Source of the DNA: Narthecium ossifragum | Taxonomy: Eukaryota > Streptophyta > Magnoliopsida > Dioscoreales > Nartheciaceae | Assembly (NCBI GenBank): GCA_963920575.1 | Contig: OY986973.1 | Span: 16,292,062 to 16,356,061 of the forward strand | Direction of reading: 5' to 3' | Length of the DNA stretch: 64,000 nt | Shown here: in pieces, positions 56,776-64,000 of the stretch | Position numbering within the stretch: the stretch's first letter is position 1 | Layout: each line of letters begins with the position of its first letter | Position numbers and translations under genes: made by a program | Notes under the pieces: generated by a model | Databases searched by the model: none | The model's input: the letters and a program-made list of their open reading frames with translations, nothing else | Told to the model about the DNA's origin: nothing

Positions 56776-59044
56776 TGGTGTAATTTCTCGTTTTGCGGGG
56801 GGGTTTTATACAAAAACCACCCCCTTTCTAGAAGAATCCAGCGTCTCCTTCTTTTCTTTCTTTGGCTGCCAACCCGAGTGAGAGAGGGAGTGAGATCGGG
56901 AGAGAGAGAGAGATCGGAAGAGATCGAGAGGGAGATGGAGAGGAAGGGGAGATCGTCGGCGCCGGAGAAGAAAGAAGGAGGGAGGAAAGGGGGAAGAAAT
57001 CCGGGAATGGGAAAGGTGGAAGAACCGGGAGAAGAAAGAGTGGGGATCACCAGAAAAAGGGCAGATCCGGTGAGCTTTCCACCGGATTTCGTCTTCCTTA
57101 GCTTAGGTAAGCTTCTAGCTTCTCTCCCCTTTAAGTTCCCTTGTTTCCCGTCGTTTTTCCGGTGGGTTTTTGGAGGAGCTTCATGGTTACCGGCGATGGG
57201 TCGCCGGAGAAGGTGTCGTGGACGGCGACGGGGACCTCCCTCGGCGACTGCAGCGCCGGAGAAGGACCCCCGTGGTCCAGGGCATCTCTCTCCGAGACCT
57301 GTCTGGGCGTTGCCATGGCAGGGGATCCTCAATCCTCTTCCCTGCCATGGTCTCCGGCAAGGTTTCGGCCGGCCTTTCCCTGGCCGTGGTTGCGCGATCT
57401 TCTTGGGAATCTCGTGCTAGGGACAGCGTGTAGCTTCCCTCTTCTCCTCTAGTATATTTTTCCCCCGGTGCTTGAGCACCTTGTTTGAAGATCCGACGGA
57501 GCTCCGGCGTGAGCTCCGGTGATCTTCTTGGGGAGGAAGGCGACGCTGTGCAAGCGGCGCACGATGGGGTGCTCAATGTCTGCCTTGTGCACGGGTCAGG
57601 ACCCTGTGCACGTAGTGCATGTTAGCAGTCTGCTAACATGCACTAGAGCCTTCGGATGGCCGTAGTTGAGCTCTTGATACCCATTTTCAATGTTTCTCAC
57701 GTCGTTCGACCGGCTTTTCGAGCGCCATCTATTTCTAGTAGTTTCGATTCCTTTTAGGGCCCTGCCTGATCGTTCTTGCTTTGTGTGCTTTAGACGATCG
57801 TTTGAGCGGTGGTCGAGTGGCGGAGCGCGGCGTGGACCCCCGGGCTTAGGGATCGCACGTTGACTGTCCTTTTAAGGTAGGAGTTACCTCCTAGGATTGT
57901 TGTGCTTGTATGCTATATAATTGTGTTGATGCTTTGATATATGTTTGTATGTATCTTATTAATCCTGTGTGTATATGCGATGCTATGTTATGATATGATG
58001 ATTTCTTGTATTGTATGAATATATGATAATTGTTATTTGCTTTATTGTTGTGTTCTTTGTCTTGTGCATACATGATAGGATTGGGGTTGTGAATGGGTCT
58101 AGTCAGGTCCTGTAGCTAGACTAGTCAGAGTCTAGGGAGTCTAGGGAGTCTAGGGACTAAGTTGATGACTAGATCTGATTTAAGGATTTGATCTGATTAA
58201 ATATCTGATTTAAGGATTTGATCTGATTAAATATCTAATTTGAGGATTTGATCTGATTGAGGACTTGACTTGAGGATTTGATCTGATTGAGGATAGGACT
58301 TGAGGTTGTGTTGCCTATACTTGTATACTGAGGCCTGTGTAGAGTCTATAGGGGTCTGGGTGAGCGTTGGCGGCCGGACGCGGTGTTGTGCATGTTAGAC
58401 TGCCCAGACTAGCCAGACCATACTAGGATCAGTAAACTAGGATAGGTGGATGTTGTACCTATACTAGTATACTGGGGCCGGGTATAGAGTCTATAGGGGT
58501 ATGGGCTAGCGTTGGCGGCCGGACGCGGTGCTGTGCATGTAAGACTTACACATACTAGCCAGACCATACTTGGGCAGTATACTAGGATAGGTGGGTGTAC
58601 ACCAGTGTCTTAGTTGGTGACTCCTACTGGGCTTTAGAGCTCATTCTTGTTAGGTTTTGGTTTTTGTGCAGGAGGACCTATGGGTAGGCCAGAGACCAGT
58701 GCAGTCCATGGAGGTCCTGTGCAGGGATAAGGAGTCATTTTTGTATTTTGTTCATCTCTTATATATGATAAAGCCTGTATATGTTGGAAATGAAAAACAA
58801 AATTATGTATTATAAATTTTGGACTGAATTATCATGTATATTATTTGAATTGATGTGGGCGTATGTGCCCCTAGATGTGGTGAATGATTGTAAAGAGAAA
58901 TAGTGTGATTAAATGTTATAAATTTGCGTTTTATTAGTGATTGAAATGTTGTAATAGTGATCTCACGTGCCCGTGCCCAAGGGTCATGCCGAATTTTTTG
59001 AGAAATTTGGGATATTTTATTTTAAATTGGGGCGGGACGTGACA
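56776..59044 (+). mobile_element. LTR H (Tekay-like), inserted in G2 gag
   Basis: The right end is sharp: ...GGGGCGGGACGTGACA at 59044, followed directly by gag. The left end is about 56776 (TGGTGTAATTTC) and no TSD fits, so gag sequence next to it was lost. Donor-like AAG/GTAGGAG at 57876/57877 and acceptor TTTTTGTGCAG ending at 58671 follow the plan of families B, C and F. Includes a GA-rich leader (56870-57010) and internal repeats (58150-58600). ORFs here are by-products. Confidence 0.7.
58150..58600. repeat. Tandem repeats inside LTR H
   Basis: 58160-58307 holds about five copies of a 24-36-bp unit around GAGGATTTGATCTGATT. Then two copies of a unit of about 145 bp, 58308-58451 and 58452-58597, share GTCTATAGGGGT and GCGTTGGCGGCCGGACGCGG. 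Confidence 0.85.
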
Positions 59045-59704
59045 ATATCCATGATGAGGACATAAATTCAACATGTCTTTAAATCGTTCCCACGCCTGAT
59101 ACAAAGTTTCACTATCCTTCTGTGTGAATGTCGAAATCTGTCTCTTCAGTGCATTGGTTTTGTGTTGTGGGAAATACTTGTTGAAAAATATCTGTGTCAT
59201 TTCAGCCCAAGATCCTATAGATCGTGGCCTCAAGGAATATAACCAACTCTTCGCTCTATCCTTCAGTGAGAAGGGAAAGAACTTAAGTCGGATCATATCT
59301 AGTACACCTAGTTGGCCATGGAAGGTAGCTACTATTTCCTAAAATCCCCTAATATGTACATATGGATTTTCATTTTTCAACCCATGAAAGGTAGGAAGCA
59401 ACTGAATCATGTCAGGCTTAAAGCCAACGTGTGCTGCATTAGGTGGAAACATGATGCATGAAGGTGTAGCAGTGCGTGTGGGATGCAAGTATTCTTGCAA
59501 ACTCCTAGGAGCTTGTTCTTCCTCGTGCTCAACCATAATGAAAATATGATGTGAAGTTTTTGACTGTGTGTCAAAGAGATCAGCAATATATGTCTCACTA
59601 TCAGAAGTTTCAGAATCACCCTCGGGACATCTAGCAAATCTGACTAGTTCGTCTCTATACCGAGGCATACACCAACAAACCGCAATCCAAAAGATGCAAA
59701 CCAA
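59045..59704 (-). pseudogene. G2 gag, N-terminal part
   Basis: Two frames: 59704-59339, a start region with L-Q-E-Y-L-H-P-T-R-T-A-T-P-S-C-I and L-L-P-T-F-H-G-L; and 59296-58934, the core with L-K-D-R-A-K-S-W-L-Y-S-L and A-L-K-R-Q-I-S-T-F, up to C-P-H-H-G-Y where LTR H begins. A frame change at about 59300-59345 separates them. Confidence 0.85.
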
Positions 59705-59897
59705 CTAAAGAAAATAGGCAAAAACAATAATTGAAACTAAGCTTACTAACTAAAACCGAATAAAAGAAAACAATCCTAATAGAGAAGGAAAATCAAACCC
59801 AAAAAAAAGAAATAACGACTAAAGAAAATGAACGAAGTTATCCCTTTCGATGTCTACAATCACTGTAATCTGATTCCGGCGCTTTTCTGAACCGTCT

Positions 59898-59914
59898 CCC
59901 CGGCAACGGCGCCA
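59898..59914 (-). other. G2 primer-binding site (tRNA-Asp)
   Basis: Minus strand TGGCGCCGTTGCCGGGG, 6-7 nt inside the LTR end. Confidence 0.92.
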
Positions 59915-59920
59915 ATTTTT

Positions 59921-61408
59921 TTATATCACTCAAATGTGTCACACACAGCGGTCGCGGTGCAGTACAGCATAAGAGAGGTCGAACCCACAGAGAGACAAGC
60001 AGGAAAGATCCAAAAACACAGATAACAATGTATCGAAAACAATCAAGAGCGTAAAAGTTTAGAAAGTAGATCGAAGATGTAACGATAAAATAAAAGTACC
60101 AAAGAAAATCAGGATTTGGTTAAGGCTAGGCATCGGGAATCACTTCACTCGGACTTAGGTTCTTCTTCTACCAACGGTTCATTCAATACTCAGTTAAGGG
60201 ATTCACATCCCAATCACCTTAACCGGAAGATATGAAACTATAAACCTAACAAAATATATAAATGTCTCTTGCTACGATTGATTCTTCCTTATTATGGTTC
60301 TAACTTCATCCAACCCAAACCTAAGAATACACGATACCGGCTGTCACTACAGGTAACGCGCAGCAAAAGTTCATCTGGACAAAGCCTTAACTCTATCTAA
60401 CCGGATCTCTAAGAATACAAAATATCAACTCTCACAATCGGCAATGCATAGGAAAGATTTCACGAGATAAAAAACTATGGGATTATAAGATCATGAAAGA
60501 AGCATGACTAGATTCATAATATTAATCATCCACATAGAAATCTATAATCTGAAAATAATCATTGAAGATCCAATACATAGAAAAGAGATTACCAATAAAA
60601 ATTAAAACTATGAACCATTGTTGGAGAAGAAGCCCTAGTCCTCGCTAGATCTTCCGTCCGCCATGCCCGCAGACTACTCAGTCATGGATGGAGATGTCTT
60701 CATCTTCTTCCTTAAGAAAATGTCCAGAAAAGAGCTTCCAAAAACATCCAAGAAGTCCCTTTGACTAACCCTAAGTTTCTATTTATAGGGTCCAAGAATT
60801 AGGAAACTCGGGTTAAGTTTAAACCCGTTATACGCCCGCGGATGATGCCACGGTCGATGCCACGATCGACCGTGAACGGTGCATAATATTTGGAAAAGCG
60901 ACAGTCGATCATCGTATTGACCCTGAGAAGTGTTTTCCTTGACAGAGGCTGATGATCGATGTCACGGTCGATGCGACGGTCGACCGTGAACATTTTGAGC
61001 GTGACGGTCGATCTCGCGGATAATGTGACGGTCGACCTTGAGAATTTTTGAGCGTGACGGTCGACCGTCACTATTCATTCAACACTGCACACTGGTACGA
61101 AAAATATTGTAGCTTCCTCTATGTAACTCGGAATCACGAACCATAAAATTCTCCAGAAAGGACGATAGAGCTTTCTAATGGTGTGTGGTACATCATCTGG
61201 TTCATCTTGAACATGTGCAGTTTAATATTTGAATTTGACCCAAGTTATCTTTTCAGCTTCATTTAGCTTCAATTTCCTGCATTTTCCAAACAACTATGTG
61301 ACGTAATATATACTATAAAAATAGTAATAAAGATGTTGATTAAGGATAATAATCCAGCAATTGAGATGGTTATAAGACTATTCAGCGTGCACTTTCATGC
61401 ACTCATCA
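59921..61408 (-). repeat. G2 5' LTR (1488 bp)
   Basis: Starts TGATGAGTGCATG at 61408 and ends near GAGTGATATA (59921), where the expected ATCA end is changed. Inverse TATA box at about 60779-60788; CGGTCGA dyad array at 60838-61072. Confidence 0.9.
60838..61072. repeat. CGGTCGA dyad array in the G2 5' LTR
   Basis: About ten ACGGTCGA/TCGACCGT sites in pairs, upstream of the TATA box in the element's own sense. Compared with the 3' LTR array (50650-50862) it holds an extra dyad near 60950-60990. Confidence 0.88.
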
Positions 61409-62034
61409 TCGACCAAAAAAGGAACGACGAAAGAAGTAAGTTAGGCTCTTGAGCAGGAACCCTAGTGCTCAAATCTAAGAAATCGAAAATGCCAACGTCG
61501 GAGAATATTTTCTTTGAATCAGGGTGGTTAATCATCCTACTGTACCACTCGATGAATTTATCATCGGTCAAAGGGCATGGTGTAATAGGGTTTCTAGAAG
61601 AAAGGATTGATAAATTGAGTTCTTGAGACAAAGGTAGGATCACCAGAAAGTGGGAAAGAATTTACAATAGCCTTATGGTCGGAGGAAAGGGAAGGCATAA
61701 GATCATAAACAAAACAAGGTCCAAAAAAAAAAGACCTGGAAGTAGAATCACCAGCTCTGACCATATATGTCCCTCCTGCCTCATATGATCTCAGTAGGTC
61801 CTTGAAATCCGCATAGGTCCGACTGACTTCCTTATGAATGACCTCATTGGCTTTGATTTCACGAACCATAGCAGAGAACAGACTGCTTGTCGGTGAAGAA
61901 GACGAAGAAATCTCAGACGTCACAAATGTTTGCAGATGAAGGGAAGGAAGAAAACTCAAGTGCCGCAACAAGGAGAGCAAAGGAGGAAATAAAACCCTAA
62001 GTAAAAGAAGAAAGAACCAATCGAGTTCTTTCAT
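61409..62034 (-). pseudogene. Antisense accessory ORF of a Tat-like element, frameshifted
   Basis: Frames 62034-61594 and 61643-61409 read as one protein after a shift in the 61594-61643 overlap. The first part has a Ser-rich N-terminus then a folded-looking stretch (E-V-S-R-T-Y-A-D-F-K-D-L-L-R-S-Y); the second has L-T-D-D-K-F-I-E-W-Y-S-R-M. No sure domain, but it runs opposite to the plus-strand LTR at 62235 and sits just before it, the place where several Tat-lineage elements (Grande, for one) carry an antisense ORF. Cut on the left by G2. Confidence 0.5.
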
Positions 62035-62221
62035 GCCAAAGAACTATGGCTAAAAGGGTAGAGATGCCACGATAAGAACGACACATTAAATGCAAAATTT
62101 CAAGGGATATGGAGAGAGAATAAAAATGAGGTGGCGATTCGATTTCCTAGAGAGCAAGAAAGCTGTCAAATAACACTAGATGCGCTCATCTCGTCATAAA
62201 TTCAAATTCCTTGATTACCGG

Positions 62222-62234
62222 ATGGGGGGCAAAA
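62222..62234 (+). other. Polypurine tract before LTR I
   Basis: ATGGGGGGCAAAA directly before TGTTAG. Sets the orientation of the Tat-like element as plus. Confidence 0.75.
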
Positions 62235-63483
62235 TGTTAGTCAAAATAATGGCTAACCAATCAATGATTGACATGCTAGTCTAATAAATATGATCGACAA
62301 CCTTTCCAATCTAATGATGATGTTGTTCTAAAATAAGCAAAAGATTATTGACCAACAGAAAGCAACTATCATCTAAGGACGATGATAATCTTTAAAAAGG
62401 GAAGTCATCGGCCAAGGACGATGATGATTTAAAGACAAGAAAGTTATCATGTAACACCCCGGCCTGCGGGCTCCCGGTCCGACCAGGATCCACCCGCGGG
62501 CTTAGTATATACTTATATCGAATCCCGGACCATAACCAGGCGTTGTGGGATTGCTTACCCGGCTACCTGACTCAGCCCCGCCCTCCAGACGCAGGCATCT
62601 TGTACCACGGTAGACCCAGCGGGCCTCACATATCAACTGAGAACGATGAAGATATGTACAAGAAAAGAGTATCGGCCAAAAAGGATGACATTGCAATATG
62701 GGAAAGCTCATCAACCAGACACAACCGTCATCGGCTAAACCGTGATGTGAAGAAACGAGGAAACATCAGAGAACATGGGACACACGGCTTATCAAGAGTG
62801 GAAGATGGAAGATAATAGAGAACGTGCTGAGTGGAAGTTATCGAACCACTCTAATATAAATAGTCTTTTCTTTCACCATGTAATCTCTCTCGCAAAATCT
62901 ATCACATAGCCTACTCGCCTGAGTTCTTTCTTTCAGAATTTTTCCTGTTCATGTAAGTTAATTTTCTTTAATGAAATGATTACGTTTCTTCCATCTTTAA
63001 TTTCCCTTTTGTTCATAATGTAGTTTAAATTTCTGTTCTTAGATAGTGTTTGTAGAATGAAATCTTTAGAATGTTTTCTTTATCGTTTTCCTTAGAAACT
63101 TTCTTTATTGTTTCTTTAGATTAGTTTAATTTAAGAGTTTTAATATTTTAATCTAGATTAAGTTAAGCGATAGGTTTAAATTCATTTTTACTTTGATTTA
63201 GTAATTTAAGATGAACTTTACTGCTTTTTAAATTAACTTAATAGCTTTAGATAATTTCCCGTTTTTAGTAGATTAATTTAAGATTAAATTAAGTTTAATC
63301 CTGATAATTAGTCTTTATTAGATTATAAAATTAGGTTCAATTTAGATTTCTGTTTAACTTGACACCTCTATTCGAACATAGTTTCATGGAGTATAATTTT
63401 ACCACAATCTCCTAATTCTTGAGTGTTATGTAATTTTGACCTTCACTATTTGACCGGTCAACGGTTAAATTTCCAAGCTAACA
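62235..63483 (+). mobile_element. LTR I, 3' LTR of a Tat-like element
   Basis: 1249 bp including a 181-bp insertion. Ends TGTTAG...CTAACA form a 6-bp inverted repeat. A polypurine tract precedes it; a TATA-like TAATATAAATAG is at 62853-62864. Two or three copies of an AGGACGATGATGAT-type unit lie at 62370-62430. It lies inside a D-family LTR fragment that resumes at 63484. Lineage is inferred from tract, ends and antisense ORF. Confidence 0.75.
62450..62630 (-). mobile_element. Small LTR-like element (181 bp) with TSD
   Basis: Minus strand TGTGAGGCCCGCTGGG ... GGCCGGGGTGTTACA, TG...CA ends, with the TSD TATCA at 62445-62449 and 62631-62635. Its size fits a solo LTR of a TRIM/SMART-type miniature retrotransposon. 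GC-rich compared with LTR I around it. Confidence 0.85.
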
Positions 63484-63847
63484 CCGCGGCTCCATATTCT
63501 CCATGAAATCTTCCAAACCCTAATTCTCTCTTTTCTCTATATGAGGCCTCTAATTTTCAGCCAGCAAACACCTTTTATATAGGTGAACTCCCGGAATTAC
63601 AGTTTTGGGTTAAGTTGGACTCTATTGCAACTCGAATTCTCTGGATTAATTCCCGGCAGCCTATTCTGGTCGCAATTGTGTCCAATCAAGCCAGATTTTG
63701 AGAACGAGTCCAACACATAAGATGTATATTAGGACGTCGTCTGTCAGATCCTGAAGATATGATAATATTCGGACTTATATGGAATATTTAACAAATATTC
63801 TCCTGAACATTGACGGACCAGTTTTCAGCATATGTATATATCTTTAT
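63484..63847 (-). mobile_element. LTR fragment, family D
   Basis: Clearly like 5552-5843 (CTCCATGAAAT..TTCCAA, GGTGAACTCCCGGAATTA, GTTGGACT, GATAATATTCGGAC) and continues beyond the point where that copy is cut. Interrupted on the left by LTR I and on the right by a B LTR at 63848. Confidence 0.8.
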
Positions 63848-64000
63848 TGTGAGGACCTGTCCCTCTACCCCTGTGGCTCGTTGTTGACCGCAAGGGCAAT
63901 TTGGTAAATTGCGCCTTGTTGGTTTGTTTCACACCCGCGTGTGCACACACCGGCCTTGTTTGTGTTAATGCTTATTTAGAACGGCTAGGTGGACCCGGGA
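63848..64000 (+). mobile_element. Start of a third family B LTR, runs off the window
   Basis: TGTGAGGACCTGTCCCTC..., matching the right-hand starts of the B LTRs at 2437 and 48004 in inverse. The last 5 bp before it are TTTAT. Orientation is opposite to the other two copies. Confidence 0.9.

Larger units (their letters stand above)
50136..61408 (-). mobile_element. Degenerate Athila retrotransposon G2
   Basis: Minus-strand order: 5' LTR (61408 to 59921), tRNA-Asp site, gag (interrupted by LTR H), protease, RT, RNase H, integrase, 3' non-coding region, 3' LTR (51203 to 50136, truncated at its far end). Domain order is complete apart from part of gag, but many stops and shifts are present. The outer right flank is TCGAC (61409-61413); the left LTR end is lost, so no TSD test. 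Confidence 0.88.

Noticed and set aside
56764..57576. ORFs of up to 218 codons in LTR H
   Set aside because: GC- and GA-rich leader DNA of an LTR, open on both strands, no domain.

Overview
This is a repeat-rich nuclear stretch of a flowering-plant genome. The evidence is plant-type Ty3/gypsy elements of the Athila lineage (tRNA-Asp primer sites, gag-pol, 1.5-1.7 kb LTRs starting TGATGAG and ending ATCA), a Tekay-like Ty3/gypsy element, a Tat-like LTR with an antisense ORF, a plant hAT transposon with GGTTCGG subterminal repeats, and a captured fragment of plant glycerol-3-phosphate acyltransferase (GPAT). The species cannot be named from the sequence. I see no intact host gene, rRNA, tRNA or CRISPR. 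The only intact long coding region is one Athila gag-pol of 1792 codons. LTR families are labelled A (Athila), B, C, F, H (Tekay-like LTRs carrying a putative intron), D and E (Athila-like) and I (Tat-like).

Layout: 18-2437 is a solo LTR (family B, target-site duplication CCGGG) in host DNA that continues as a GC-rich stretch with a GPAT fragment (2443-4790). 4793-5843 is a D-family LTR fragment fused to the truncated 3' LTR of Athila element G1 (5844-13324, minus strand, defective). From 13325 to 40166 lies one broken hAT transposon. Its presumed intron holds solo LTR E (13975-26447, TSD CTTGT), which holds Tekay-like element C (14255-24968), which holds solo LTR D (19541-20981, TSD GAAGT). 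Its dimerisation-domain exon is split by the young, complete Athila element G0 (28773-38717, TSD ATATT, LTRs 1655 bp each with about 18 differences).

40175-44981 holds an LTR fragment (F), a fragment of retroelement 3' non-coding DNA, a 1.27-kb terminal-inverted-repeat element with a 105-bp minisatellite, and a lone 179-codon minus-strand ORF. 44982-61408 is a chain of minus-strand Athila remnants: an LTR split by a solo B LTR (TSD CCCTA), a deleted element, then degenerate element G2 with LTR H in its gag. 61409-64000 holds the tail of a Tat-like element with its 3' LTR (itself hit by a 181-bp LTR-like element, TSD TATCA), a D-family fragment and the start of another B LTR.

The most unusual signal is shared by otherwise unrelated LTR families: arrays of palindromes built on a central TCGA or ATCGAT core, with family-specific flanks (GGATCGATCC, CCGATCGATCGG, ACGGTCGATC...GATCGACCGT). 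In Athila LTRs they sit just upstream of the TATA box. In the B and C LTRs they sit mainly inside a putative LTR intron. In the first solo LTR four copies are spaced exactly 21 bp apart. They look like phased protein-binding sites or RNA hairpin arrays and are not explained by any retroelement function I know.
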